Below are positions 1 to 8,389 of a stretch of DNA of 18,253 nt, in pieces (position 1 is the first letter of the stretch; every line of letters begins with the position of its first letter). The notes beneath the pieces are model-generated. The model worked only from the letters and a program-made list of their open reading frames with translations. It made no database searches and had not been told where the DNA came from. The translations under genes and the position numbers were made by a program. This stretch comes from VBCK01 sp035939615 (lineage in GTDB: Bacteria; Pseudomonadota; Gammaproteobacteria; Burkholderiales; Burkholderiaceae_F), in assembly GCA_035939615.1 (NCBI GenBank), contig DASZFP010000081.1, positions 1 through 18,253 of the forward strand. Direction: 5' to 3'.

Positions 1-2824
1 AGCTGAACCGCGGGGTGGCATTGGTCACGCCCACGTCGGCAGCGACCAGCGGCAGCAGTACGGTGTTGCCGTCGGTAGGCGCCGTGGCAAAGAATTCCAG
101 CACCCCGCCTCCATGCACCAGGTCGAACACCGCCACCACGAGCTCGCCGTTGGGCAGGCCAGTCGTCAGGGTTCCCAGATCCGCCGCCTCAACGTCAAAA
201 TCCGGGGCGGTATGCCCGTTCAGAGTCAGCAGAATGTCATACGTTGTGGTGGCGGGGTTGGACGTGCGACCGAAGGTGTTCACGGCGAACACCAGCATCG
301 GGCCGTTGGTCGGGTCGATGAAAGATTGGACGCCCACCGCGCGCAGTCCGATCGAACCCAGGTTCGCGTGGTTTCCGCGCAGGCCCCAAGCATAGAAGTC
401 TGCGGTGCCGGCCACAGAGTTCGACCGGTTGCTCAGCTGTACCGTGGCCGACCCGCGCTCCTGCAGGTCGCCACTGAGCTGCGCGCGCACCTCGGAGCGG
501 GCCCGCGGCACCAGATAGTAGGGCACGCTCAGCGCCGTCCCATTGTTCCCGCTGGTCGGGGTCAACACGATCCGGCCCGACACCTGGCGGAAGGCGCTCG
601 AGTCCCCTGCGGTCGCAACCGGCACCGTCAGACTGACATTCAACTTCCGGCTTTGGTGTCCCGACACGGTGATCGACGTCGAGTTCACCGTGGCCGTGTG
701 CGGCGAGCCCGCTCCCGGCACCACCGAAACCGAGAAGCTGGCCGAGGAGCTGCCGTGGTTTTCAACGGTGATCTGTGCGCTGCCGTTGAAATCCTCGGTG
801 ACTTCGGCCACCCCGAAGCTCAGGCTGGCAGTGCCGTCCTTTGCGCGCGCGATCACCGACGTGCGGGTGGCCGGGAACGGCTGCACCAGCCCGTTGCCGC
901 CCTTGCGCGCCGAGTAGCCGACGACCTGCGTCGCGTCGGCGGTGTTGACCACCGAGGCGGCCACCTCCTCCGCCTCCCACTCGGGATGCGCCTGCACTGC
1001 CAGCGCGGCGCTGCCGGCAACGTGTGGGGTGGCCATCGAGGTTCCGGACTCGAACAGCCCCTGGTTGCCGGTACCCATCGCCGTGGAGAACACGCTCACC
1101 CCGGGCGCCGAGATGTCGGGCTTCAAGTGGCCGTCACCCGGGCGCGGCCCCGCGGAACTGAACGAGGCGAACTGGCGGAACGTTGGATTGGCAATCGTGG
1201 TGCTGGCAAAGGTGGTCGACGCCGCAGCCACCAGAGCGGCACCGTCCCCGGAAGTCGCAGAAGGTCCCTGCACGCCGAGGAACGGAATCGTGACCGTGTA
1301 GGCGATGCCCGTGTCCGGGTTGGAGTTGATCGGCCCCTCGTACGGCGGGTAGCCCGCCGCGTTGTTGATCATCGCCACCGCCGCAGCGCCGGCCTGCTGC
1401 CCGAAGATGGCGCGCGCAACGCGGGCGCAGGTGCCACGCCTCGTAACCACGAGCTTGCCGGTAACGTTCGCCGCCGTGTATTCGGCGGGGTTACAACCGA
1501 TCGAGACTCCGCCGGTTGAATCCCGCAACACGACCACATTCAAGGACGAACCGTTGTTGGCGGCGATCCCGTTAGCGTCCAGAACGGTGATAGTGCCGCT
1601 GGGCGAAAGCGCAAGGGTCTCGCCGGGGAAGCTGTCGTGCGAATCGATCGCGGCGACGCTGATCGCCTTGTCCCCGGAGCCCGGGTTGGACGTGATATAT
1701 GGGCTCGTGCCAGCGTTGCCCGAGGCAGCGGCCACCACGATACCGGCGTTGACCGCGTTCTCCGAGGCCTCGGCATCCGCAGCGTCTTCGGAGCCGAAGT
1801 CCGCGCCAAGCGACATGCTGATCACCTGCATGTTGTTCGCAACCGCCCAGTCGATGCCTTCAACGACCACGTCCGTCGTGGCGCTGCCGCTGCAGCCGAA
1901 CACCCGCACGGCATACAAGTCGGCAAGCGGCGCAACGCCCGGCCCGATAATGAAGGATTTAGCGGGTGTCGAAGCGTCGTACGCTCCCGCGTAGGTCGTG
2001 CCATTGGCGGCTACACCGAAACCGGTCGCGGTTCCCGACGTGTGACTGCCGTGGCCATTGCAGTCGAGCGGGTTGGGATCGGGGTGCGGCGTGTTCTTGG
2101 CCGGATCCGCGGAGCCTGCATCGTAAGCGTCGCCCACCAGGTCCGTGCCGCCTTTGACTTTCGGCGCCCCCGGGCCGAACAGCGCCGGGTCGGCCGGCTC
2201 AGTGCTGTGGGCGAATGCGTTCTGGAAGGCAGCTGCGGTACCCGGACCGCCGAAGTTCGCGTGCGTGTAGTCGACGCCGGTATCGATGACGGCGACCCTG
2301 ATGTGCTCGCCGTGCAGTCCCGGCGGACCCTGCCACGCGCTGGGAGCACCGATGAAGGGCACGCTGTGCGCGTTGTCCAGGTGATAGGTGCGCACTCCCT
2401 TGACCTCCACCACGCCTGGGAGCTTGGCGAAGGCCGCGATCTGCCCGGGAGTCCCCCGGACCTTGATTCCGTTGATGGCGTGCTGGAACTGGGCCATCAC
2501 CTTGCCGCCCATGGCTTCAATGGTGGGCACGATCGCGTCCTGCTGAGCACGCAGGGTCTGCTCGATGGCTTGCCGGTCGGTTTCGGAAATCTGCTTGCCC
2601 GGCGCCCGGCTGCGCACGACGGCCACCGGATCGCCCGCCATCTTCAAGACAACGGTCTGCGGGAGTTGATTTAACGGGGCAACTTGCTTCAGATCTCCTG
2701 AAGCACGAACCAGGTGGCGGCCGGCGGCAGCGCTCTGAGCAAACGCAGCATCGGAGCCGAACGTGAAACCAATGGTGCAGGCTGTAGCGGCCAGGACAGC
2801 CGCCGCAATACGGGTGGTCGACAT
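1..2824 (-). CDS. Secreted subtilisin-family (S8) serine protease with PA insert, C-terminus cut by window edge
   Basis: Predicted extracellular endopeptidase; 941 codons are visible without a stop and the C-terminus lies beyond position 1. In order: signal peptide (residues 1-29, AFA|QS cleavage), an I9-type inhibitor propeptide (about 56-150), and the S8 catalytic domain with Asp181 (AVIDTGVD), His258 (NGHGSHTSG), oxyanion-hole Asn370 (ASGNAG) and Ser596 (SGTSMATPH). The 338 residues between His and Ser contain a protease-associated (PA) domain around 430-540 (GKLVVTRRGTC). After about 640 come beta-rich, Fn3-like regions. This order matches Vpr/lactocepin-like subtilases. The ATG at 2824 has GGAGGGG five bases upstream and gives a normal short signal peptide. 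An in-frame ATG at 2884 would add 20 residues and also has a GAGGG, so it cannot be excluded. All catalytic residues are intact, so an active protease is likely; its substrate is unknown. Confidence 0.93.
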   Translation of the reverse strand, partial: MSTTRIAAAVLAATACTIGFTFGSDAAFAQSAAAGRHLVRASGDLKQVAPLNQLPQTVVLKMAGDPVAVVRSRAPGKQISETDRQAIEQTLRAQQDAIVPTIEAMGGKVMAQFQHAINGIKVRGTPGQIAAFAKLPGVVEVKGVRTYHLDNAHSVPFIGAPSAWQGPPGLHGEHIRVAVIDTGVDYTHANFGGPGTAAAFQNAFAHSTEPADPALFGPGAPKVKGGTDLVGDAYDAGSADPAKNTPHPDPNPLDCNGHGSHTSGTATGFGVAANGTTYAGAYDASTPAKSFIIGPGVAPLADLYAVRVFGCSGSATTDVVVEGIDWAVANNMQVISMSLGADFGSEDAADAEASENAVNAGIVVAAASGNAGTSPYITSNPGSGDKAISVAAIDSHDSFPGETLALSPSGTITVLDANGIAANNGSSLNVVVLRDSTGGVSIGCNPAEYTAANVTGKLVVTRRGTCARVARAIFGQQAGAAAVAMINNAAGYPPYEGPINSNPDTGIAYTVTIPFLGVQGPSATSGDGAALVAAASTTFASTTIANPTFRQFASFSSAGPRPGDGHLKPDISAPGVSVFSTAMGTGNQGLFESGTSMATPHVAGSAALAVQAHPEWEAEEVAASVVNTADATQVVGYSARKGGNGLVQPFPATRTSVIARAKDGTASLSFGVAEVTEDFNGSAQITVENHGSSSASFSVSVVPGAGSPHTATVNSTSITVSGHQSRKLNVSLTVPVATAGDSSAFRQVSGRIVLTPTSGNNGTALSVPYYLVPRARSEVRAQLSGDLQERGSATVQLSNRSNSVAGTADFYAWGLRGNHANLGSIGLRAVGVQSFIDPTNGPMLVFAVNTFGRTSNPATTTYDILLTLNGHTAPDFDVEAADLGTLTTGLPNGELVVAVFDLVHGGGVLEFFATAPTDGNTVLLPLVAADVGVTNATPRFS

Positions 2825-3158
2825 CTTCCCCTCCAACGTCAGTGGTACTGCCGCGTACTTCTGTATCCGCTTTGGATTCCTCATAGGAACCCTCGCGGAC
2901 TCGAATGATTTTCTATTGATAGCGACTATACCGATGCACAAACCGCCGCGCCATTGCCGGGGAGCAGATTTTGCTCCAAGAGTCCCGCCGGCCTTAAGGT
3001 GTGTGCTGCTAAAGCCTCGAAAGGTTCAAGGCGAAGATTGTCCGGCTGTCGCGCGTATCGGGATAGGGAACAATACCCAGGCGAGAAATCAGGGGGCGAT
3101 TCGAAACCGGCGCTTCGGCCGCGCCGAGGTGCCGTTGCGCCGGGCGTATAGTCGAATC
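2825..3158. promoter_or_regulatory. Intergenic region between divergent protease and lipoprotein genes, with possible promoters
   Basis: No credible gene is seen here. An AT-richer patch lies near 2905-2935. On the minus strand it contains TATAGT (2930 to 2925), a 5/6 match to a sigma-70 -10 box, placed to give a transcript start near 2917 for the protease; no good -35 box is seen at the right distance. On the plus strand a second TATAGT sits at 3147-3152, only 6 bases before the lipoprotein ATG. If used, it would imply an almost leaderless transcript or a start further downstream. Both are weak sequence matches only. Confidence 0.3.
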
Positions 3159-3497
3159 ATGCTGTTCCGCTTCATTGGCCCCGGGGCCGCATCACTGGCG
3201 CTCGCTGTCACGGCCACGCTGCCTTTGCTTGCGGTGGCCTGCGACGAGCCGACCGCGCGGCCGACTGCGCCCCATGCCGAAGGCGATCATTCCAAGATCG
3301 CCTCCAAACCGGGCGACGTCAAAGAAACCAAGCCGCCTGCCACGGGCTGGAACACGTCCGGGCTAAGCGACGCCGAACTGTCGAAAAGGTTGATATTGCG
3401 CTGCCACGCACGGCCGCAACTGTGTGCGAAGCAGCCCGATGAAGCCGATCCCGGACCACCCCGCGATCCGGCATCAGGCAAGGGGCCGCCTCAATAA
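3159..3497 (+). CDS. Small putative lipoprotein or exported protein, unknown function
   Basis: 112 residues. The N-terminus has a hydrophobic stretch (about 7-28) ending LLAVAC|DEP, which resembles a lipobox with Cys28, although Ala rather than Leu at -3 is not ideal. The rest is hydrophilic and rich in Pro, Lys and Asp, with a DAELSKRLILRCH stretch and two more cysteines (RCHARPQLC) that could form a disulfide. I do not recognise a family. The frame stays open upstream to 2763, but starting there would bury the signal-like segment, so the ATG at 3159 is preferred. No clear ribosome binding site is visible. The gene points toward the BNR gene, and its stop codon overlaps the T-tract of that gene's terminator. 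It is real with moderate probability. Confidence 0.5.
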   Translation: MLFRFIGPGAASLALAVTATLPLLAVACDEPTARPTAPHAEGDHSKIASKPGDVKETKPPATGWNTSGLSDAELSKRLILRCHARPQLCAKQPDEADPGPPRDPASGKGPPQ

Positions 3498-3530
3498 AAA
3501 GGGCGCTGCCGCGAAAAACGCAGCAGCGCC
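3496..3530 (-). terminator. Rho-independent terminator of the BNR-repeat gene
   Basis: Read on the minus strand there is a perfect 8-bp stem, GGCGCTGC (3530-3523) with GCAGCGCC (3509-3502), a 13-base loop, then CTTTTT. It lies 39 bases past the stop of the minus-strand gene ending at 3569. On the plus strand the hairpin is not followed by a T-run, so it works best for the minus direction. Confidence 0.8.
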
Positions 3531-3568
3531 TGTTGGTCGCGACCGTCTGAACGGCGAGCGCGCCCCGG

Positions 3569-6316
3569 TCAGTCCCCCGACGACAGGTCCAAGCTCCAAA
3601 TGCCGCGACCGTGCGTGGCGGAGTACAGAACCCGCGCTGCACTGTCGACCGTAATGCCGTACACGGCTACCAGCGGCAAGCCCGGTGCCGCCGTGCGCCA
3701 CTGGTGACTTTCCGGGCTCAGCGCCACCACTCCGAAATCGGTCGCGGCATACAGAGTCCCGGTGGCCGAATCGAGCGCGATGCCCGTCACCGGCATGTCA
3801 CCGAGATTGAAACTGCGGTCGGTCCACGTGGCGGTGCCGCTGCCGGGGTGGTATCTGACCTCGAAAACGTGACCGGGCGCGGTCGGGGTATAGGCGTTGT
3901 AGCCGGAGAACGATACGAAGGCATGGTTCGAGTTTTCCGGATCGATCGCCACGCCGCTGATGAACCGGGTGGGCTGCGATGCGGTGTCGACACGGTTGAA
4001 CACGACCGCCGTCGGATCTGCGGCATCGGCGTTCTTCGTCACGAACAATCGCCCGCGCCGGGTGGCCACCCACATCGTCGACGGGTTCTGCGAAGCACGG
4101 GAGATCGACACGACGTAGGAACCGGACTTGTCGGTCCCGTAGACGGGCCCGACGAGGTCTCCCGCGTTGTTCGGTCCGGCCGGCCCGCCAAGGGCGACCC
4201 AATCCCCGCAGGGCACAGAGAAATCCCCGAAGAATTCATTGCAGTGCACGTCCAGATAGGCTTGCGCGCCGCCATCATCCTGCGTGCGGAACACGTGCTG
4301 CAGCCCGATGAACCAGGTTCCGGCGACCGCCGGGTCGGCAATGATCGGCACGTAAAAGGACGCTGCCTCGACGCTCGCGAACAGCGGATCGGCGGTCCAG
4401 TCCCACGTCAGCGGGTTGTTCTTGTCGAAATTGACGTCGGTCTGGGCTGAGGTGTAGGTGTGCATGCGATTGGCCGACTTGCCCAGGCTGATGCCGGAAT
4501 TGCCTCCGTCTCCAAAGATGGTCTCGAACCAGCTTGCCGTCGTGCCGTCGTAGGCCCAGGTTCCGTTGTCCTGCGTCCCACCGATCAGATCATTGCGGGG
4601 ATTGTTCGGATTGAACGAAAGGCTCTGGAACTGCAAGGTGCGCAGACCGTCGTTCAGCGTCGAGATCGTCACCGGAATCGCCTTCAGCCACGCCTGGCAA
4701 TCGGCCAGATCCGCGGGCTTGAGGCCGCGTGTGCCGCAATCGGCCGAATGATCGGCGAAGGTTCCGCTGGTACGCACCAGGCCGCCATCGGATCCGAAGA
4801 ACCCGAGTTCGTGATGGCCGGGAGCAAAGACGGCCGCGTGCTGGTCCGGATGCATGCCGTACGGCGGTGATTGGGTGTCGTTGGTCATGTCGGTAAAGTG
4901 CACGCCCGCATCGGTCGACCGCTGTACCGCGCGCCCGTTGGATGGGCCACCCAATTCCGAATAAGCCATCGATCCGCCGATGTACACCGTGTCCGGACGC
5001 CCGGGAGGTGAAACGACGTACATGTCATACCAGCACTGGCTCTCGCAGAAGTTGTACGAGCCGAATCCGGGCGTACCGGAAGTGGAATTGGACAGCTTGG
5101 TCCAGCCGCTGTTGACGCCGCCGCTGGTCAACGCGGCCGCCGCCACATTGGCGTTGTCGACCCGGTAAAAGTCGGCGGCGCCGGGTCCCGTGTCGCCCAC
5201 GTAAATGCGCAAGCCCTCTTCCCGGCCGACCAGCGCAAATTCCGTGCGCGACGTGGACGAAGTGCCCACCGCGCCGGCGCCGGCGGAAGCGAACACCTGC
5301 TCGTAGCCACCGGCGGCTGCGGTTCTGTAAAGACCATAGTCGAACACCGACAGGTAGATCCGGGTCGAGCCGTTCTCTCCGAGCGAGGTTGGGTCGACCG
5401 CAACCCGGCTCACCCCACCGCGGAAAAAGTCATTTCCGCTGGCGCTCGCCGGATTCACCGTGTCGCTCGTGACGCTGAAAGCAAGCGAAAACGTCGCGCC
5501 ACCATCATGGGACTCGTACAGGCCGACGGGCGGCGCACCGGGTGGCGAAAAGCGGCCGCCGTTGACCGCCGAAGCGCCATGCCGCGCCACGGCCGTTCCC
5601 ATGAAGATGTGTTGCGTATCGCGCGGGTCCACCGCGATCCCCGCGACCGAGCGGTCGTGGGCGACGGCGAGGCTTCCCGGCACCAGCGACCAGGTCTGGC
5701 CGGCGTCGGTTGACTTGTACAGGCCCAGACCCGCTTCGGAATCGCTCGAGCCGTTGCCTTCGCCGGTGCCAACGTACAACGTCTGCCCGGACGAATCGGT
5801 CGGGTCGACCAGCAGCGAGCCAATCGCGTTGGTCGGAATTCCGTTGTTGGCGCTGGTCCATGTGGGCGTCGAAGCCAGGGCGTCGGCAGTGACCCAGACG
5901 CCGCCGCCGGCGGCGCCGACGTACAGCCGACAGTCGCCGGACATGCATCGGTGCGAGATCGCCAGCGACGTGATCCGGCCTGAGGTGATTGCCTGCCGCC
6001 CGGAGAACGTCAAGACTGCGGGTTCGACCGGAGTGAACGGACCCAGCTCGGTCCAGCTGGCCGCATGCTGGGGTGGAGCACTCTGCAGCACGTCGAAGGC
6101 TCCGGCGGCCGTGCGGTGCTGGGAATAGTGCACATGGGCCGCCGGAAACGCACGGTTGTCGTACTCGTAACCGGAGCGCTCCCCGGGGTTGTCTTCCAGA
6201 AACCCGCCGATCTTGGCGAAGTGCGACTGCAGGGCACTCTGCGCTAGTGCACCACCTGCCGGCAACAGGCATCCCACCAGCGCAGCGGCAAAAGATCTCT
6301 TGAACGTGATCGTCAC
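3569..6316 (-). CDS. Exported BNR/Asp-box beta-propeller protein (sialidase/YVTN-like repeat fold)
   Basis: 915 residues starting at GTG (6316), preceded by GGGAGGAG seven bases upstream. A signal peptide is clear: KR, a hydrophobic core (about 9-24) and a GGALA|QS cleavage after residue 25. Asp-box motifs S-x-D-x-G-x-(T/x)-(W/F) occur at about 202-209 (STDAGQTW), 269-276 (SHDGGATF) and 467-474 (STDAGVHF), with interspersed YVG-type strands (LYVGAAGGG, LYVGTGEG, VYIGGS). This is typical of WD40/YVTN/BNR-like propellers of the Vps10/xyloglucanase/sialidase superfamily. Asp boxes are structural and do not prove hydrolase activity; I cannot identify catalytic residues. The protein is probably secreted or periplasmic, binding or cleaving a polymer. 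It sits near a secreted protease on the same strand but is not in one operon with it, since a plus-strand gene and a terminator intervene. Confidence 0.88.
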   Translation of the reverse strand: MTITFKRSFAAALVGCLLPAGGALAQSALQSHFAKIGGFLEDNPGERSGYEYDNRAFPAAHVHYSQHRTAAGAFDVLQSAPPQHAASWTELGPFTPVEPAVLTFSGRQAITSGRITSLAISHRCMSGDCRLYVGAAGGGVWVTADALASTPTWTSANNGIPTNAIGSLLVDPTDSSGQTLYVGTGEGNGSSDSEAGLGLYKSTDAGQTWSLVPGSLAVAHDRSVAGIAVDPRDTQHIFMGTAVARHGASAVNGGRFSPPGAPPVGLYESHDGGATFSLAFSVTSDTVNPASASGNDFFRGGVSRVAVDPTSLGENGSTRIYLSVFDYGLYRTAAAGGYEQVFASAGAGAVGTSSTSRTEFALVGREEGLRIYVGDTGPGAADFYRVDNANVAAAALTSGGVNSGWTKLSNSTSGTPGFGSYNFCESQCWYDMYVVSPPGRPDTVYIGGSMAYSELGGPSNGRAVQRSTDAGVHFTDMTNDTQSPPYGMHPDQHAAVFAPGHHELGFFGSDGGLVRTSGTFADHSADCGTRGLKPADLADCQAWLKAIPVTISTLNDGLRTLQFQSLSFNPNNPRNDLIGGTQDNGTWAYDGTTASWFETIFGDGGNSGISLGKSANRMHTYTSAQTDVNFDKNNPLTWDWTADPLFASVEAASFYVPIIADPAVAGTWFIGLQHVFRTQDDGGAQAYLDVHCNEFFGDFSVPCGDWVALGGPAGPNNAGDLVGPVYGTDKSGSYVVSISRASQNPSTMWVATRRGRLFVTKNADAADPTAVVFNRVDTASQPTRFISGVAIDPENSNHAFVSFSGYNAYTPTAPGHVFEVRYHPGSGTATWTDRSFNLGDMPVTGIALDSATGTLYAATDFGVVALSPESHQWRTAAPGLPLVAVYGITVDSAARVLYSATHGRGIWSLDLSSGD

Positions 6317-6646
6317 GACGACTCCTCCCCTGTGCGTTGCATCGTTTGCCGACGCTGTGCAATTAGCGATCGGCGTTTATAAAACCTTTTCTTGATCCAG
6401 GCGATGGGGTGGTCCCCGCCATCCTGGTGTGATGGTCGGCTGGCCGCAGCATGAACGCCCGGTGCGAGCCCCTTGAGGGCTCAACAAGTTCAACCGGAAC
6501 TAGCCGAAATCGGGGATGGGTGACTGCAGAAATGCGCGGCCGCCGGTGCGGGAGTGCCTTCAGGTGCTCTCGCGCGCGAGTGCAAACGGGGCACGCTATC
6601 TTTATTCGCGGCGGGGGCGCCGCCAGGCCCGGCTGTCGGCAGCCGG
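6317..6646. promoter_or_regulatory. 330-base noncoding gap upstream of the BNR gene, with a weak promoter candidate
   Basis: No convincing gene is seen; frames crossing this stretch have compositions unlike proteins. On the minus strand TATAAA (6381 to 6376) lies in a local AT-rich patch (AAAAGGTTTTATAAACG) about 60 bases before the GTG of the BNR gene and is a reasonable -10 box. No matching -35 box is seen 16-18 bases further up. The part nearest 6600-6646 holds GC-rich hairpins past the lpxO stop. Confidence 0.35.
6629..6646 (-). terminator. Hairpin directly after the lpxO stop (possible 3' end of operon)
   Basis: A perfect 7-bp stem, CCGGCTG and CAGCCGG with a 4-base loop, abuts the lpxO stop codon. 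A second GC hairpin (GCGGCG with CGCCGC) follows at about 6607-6622. Neither is followed by a proper T-run, so this may be a transcript-stabilising or Rho-dependent end rather than an intrinsic terminator. Confidence 0.35.
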
Positions 6647-7564
6647 CTAGACGAAAATCAGATAGAGCAGCCCGCCCAGCAAGGTCCATTTCAGGACGTA
6701 GTAGCTCGTCCGGCTTTTTGCCTTCAGGGCCTTGGCGCGCAGGCGCAACTGGTAGAAGCCGCCGAACATCCGGTTCAGGGCTCCGATTTTCTCGCCCTCG
6801 ACGTTCTGGGTCGCTGAAGCCTTCATCACGTTGCGCGCGAACCATCGGTTCACCGCCGTCATCACGCGACTCTTGAGCGGCCGCTCCACGTCGCAGAACA
6901 GGATCACGCGCTGCTGCTGGGTCGTGTTCTCGGCGTAGTGGATGAAGGTCTCATCGAACATCATGGCCTCGCCGTCGCGCCAGAAGTAGCGCTGGCCGTC
7001 GACCACGAGGTAGCACTGATCGCTGTTGGGCGTGATCAGCCCCAGGTGAAATCGCAGCGAGCCGGCATACGGATCGCGGTGCCGAACCAGGCGGGCCCCC
7101 GGCGGCAGCGAGGCGAACATGGCGCCTTTGATGCTCGGAATCGCGCCGAGCAACTCGAACGTGCGAGGGCACAGGCGCTGGGCCGAGGGCAGATCCTCAC
7201 CGTACCATTTCAGGTAGAAGCGCTTCCAGCCGGTACGGAAAAACGAATTGAAGCCCATATCGTTGTAGCCAGCCGCGGCCCGAATGAACCCTTCGTCGTT
7301 CAGCCGCTCGGCCTCTTCGCGGATCTCGCGCCAGTGGGACGTCAGCGGCTCCAGCTCGGGAAACTGCTTCGGATCGATGAACCCGGAGGATCTGACCTTC
7401 GAAAACGCGTACATCAGCGCGTTGTAGGGCGCCAGCAGCACCGTGAAATCGGTCAGCGCCCGCACCAGGCCAAAGCGCACCCGTCCGCGCAGGTGCACGT
7501 ACAGCGCCGACAGCAGGAAGACCGCGAGCACGATGTGCCGCGGAGCGGGCGTCCAGATGGCCAT
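6647..7564 (-). CDS. lpxO: LpxO-like lipid A 2-hydroxylase (Fe(II)/2-oxoglutarate dioxygenase)
   Basis: 305 residues, the usual LpxO length (about 300). The family hydroxylates a secondary acyl chain of lipid A at the inner membrane, using O2 and 2-oxoglutarate. An N-terminal membrane segment (about 10-23) is followed by the characteristic YVHLRGRVR, then FPELEPL and the aspartyl/asparaginyl beta-hydroxylase-type core. The iron ligands are His162 and Asp164 (RHRDP) and His209 (FIHYAEN), and Arg219 (QQRVILF) binds 2-oxoglutarate. A C-terminal hydrophobic segment (about 289-304) is probably also membrane-associated. All catalytic residues are present. The start is the ATG at 7564, 11 bases after the upstream yqjK-like stop, so it is likely co-transcribed with that gene. 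The ribosome binding site is weak. An alternative within the family is a peptide-aspartyl hydroxylase, but the N-terminus favours LpxO. Confidence 0.88.
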   Translation of the reverse strand: MAIWTPAPRHIVLAVFLLSALYVHLRGRVRFGLVRALTDFTVLLAPYNALMYAFSKVRSSGFIDPKQFPELEPLTSHWREIREEAERLNDEGFIRAAAGYNDMGFNSFFRTGWKRFYLKWYGEDLPSAQRLCPRTFELLGAIPSIKGAMFASLPPGARLVRHRDPYAGSLRFHLGLITPNSDQCYLVVDGQRYFWRDGEAMMFDETFIHYAENTTQQQRVILFCDVERPLKSRVMTAVNRWFARNVMKASATQNVEGEKIGALNRMFGGFYQLRLRAKALKAKSRTSYYVLKWTLLGGLLYLIFV

Positions 7565-7575
7565 GAAGCCCGATG

Positions 7576-7986
7576 TTAGTCCGTTTCGCCGCCCCCGCCG
7601 GCTGGCGGCTCGGACGTCGGGACAGCGGACCGCCGCGCGCGCCGCCGCCGCCCCATCACCCCGATCAGGCCCGCCGCCAGCGCGCCCAGCGCGAAACCGC
7701 GCGTCCGTGGTCCGCCCGCGCGCAGTACCGCCGCCGCACCCGCGACCGCCCACCGGACCCAACGGGCGCGATCGAGCGCAGCGGCCGCTGCCGCGAGCCA
7801 TCCCAGCGTGCGCCCGCGCCCGCCCAGCGCGTTGGCAACCGAACCGATCGCATCGGCCGCGCGCCGGAGCGGATCGAGCCGACCGGAGAGGTCCTGTATC
7901 GCCAGCGACAGCTCGAGGCGGTCTGCCGCGGCGCGCGCCCGCAGCAGCTCCAGGTGCACCTTGCGATCGCCGCGGTGCCGTTTCAT
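7576..7986 (-). CDS. YqjK-like small membrane-associated protein
   Basis: 136 residues starting at the ATG at 7986, which overlaps the TGA of the yqjE-like gene (ATGA), so the two are translationally coupled. The N-terminal half is charged and helical (RKVHLELLRARAAADRLELSLAIQDL). The C-terminal half has two weakly hydrophobic Ala/Gly/Leu-rich stretches (about 62-90 and 96-112), followed by an Arg-rich segment and a Pro/Gly-rich tail. It is placed where yqjK stands in the E. coli yqjDEK arrangement, and the leading charged helix fits, but the sequence itself is low in information. The role is unknown, probably envelope or membrane stress. Confidence that it is a gene is higher than confidence in the family. 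Confidence 0.6.
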   Translation of the reverse strand: MKRHRGDRKVHLELLRARAAADRLELSLAIQDLSGRLDPLRRAADAIGSVANALGGRGRTLGWLAAAAAALDRARWVRWAVAGAAAVLRAGGPRTRGFALGALAAGLIGVMGRRRRARRSAVPTSEPPAGGGGETD

Positions 7987-8366
7987 GGTTTCGGTTGCGG
8001 CCCGGCGCCGGGACCCGGGCCGAACACGGCCTCGCGGTCCCTGGCCAATTCGGCCAGCGTCTGCGCGAGCAGCGGCGGGCGAGCCTGAAGCGCCCGGCGC
8101 AGCCGGTAGAACAGGTATCCGGTCGCGATCGCATAGATCAACGTCAGAACGCCCAGCGAGTACCATCCCAGGCGATCCCAGGCCACCGCCACGATCGTCA
8201 CCGTGGCCACGATCAGCGTCAGTGCCAGCAGCGCGGTCGCGCTCAGCGCCCACAGCAGCCAGTGCAACGCATCGGCACCGGACTGCGTCAGCTCGACAGC
8301 GGCGAACTGGGCGCGCGCCAGCAGCAGCGACGAGGCCGCTCTGGCTGCCCTGCGCAGGGGGCCCAT
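7983..8366 (-). CDS. yqjE: YqjE-like phage-holin-superfamily membrane protein
   Basis: 127 residues. An amphipathic N-terminal region (to about 35, ending FAAVELTQSG) is followed by two strong membrane segments (about 38-62 and 67-87) separated by a short WDRLGW loop, then a basic stretch (YRLRRALQAR) and a Pro/Gly-rich tail. This is the architecture of YqjE (Pfam phage_holin_3_6 type), an inner-membrane protein of unknown function. The ATG at 8366 is chosen because the open frame further up overlaps the yqjD gene and has no hydrophobic logic. The gene begins 23 bases after the yqjD stop and overlaps the next gene by 4 bases. Confidence 0.78.
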   Translation of the reverse strand: MGPLRRAARAASSLLLARAQFAAVELTQSGADALHWLLWALSATALLALTLIVATVTIVAVAWDRLGWYSLGVLTLIYAIATGYLFYRLRRALQARPPLLAQTLAELARDREAVFGPGPGAGPQPKP

Positions 8367-8389
8367 GGCCGACGCGCCCGCCGCCCGCC

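Noticed and set aside
113..1519. 468-residue plus-strand frame inside the protease region
   Set aside because: Arg/Gly/His-rich, domain-free sequence opposite the S8 protease, whose catalytic triad and PA domain are intact on the minus strand.
2763..3158. Upstream extension of the small lipoprotein frame
   Set aside because: It would place the signal-like segment in the middle of the protein and runs antisense through the protease start.
6363..6876. Overlapping open frames on both strands between the BNR gene and lpxO
   Set aside because: They overlap the lpxO 3' end and have Arg/Pro/Ser-rich compositions with no signal, domain or ribosome binding site.
7987..8253. N-terminal extension of the yqjK-like frame up to 8253
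   Set aside because: It overlaps the yqjE membrane segments in another frame. The ATG at 7986 overlapping the yqjE TGA is the natural coupled start.
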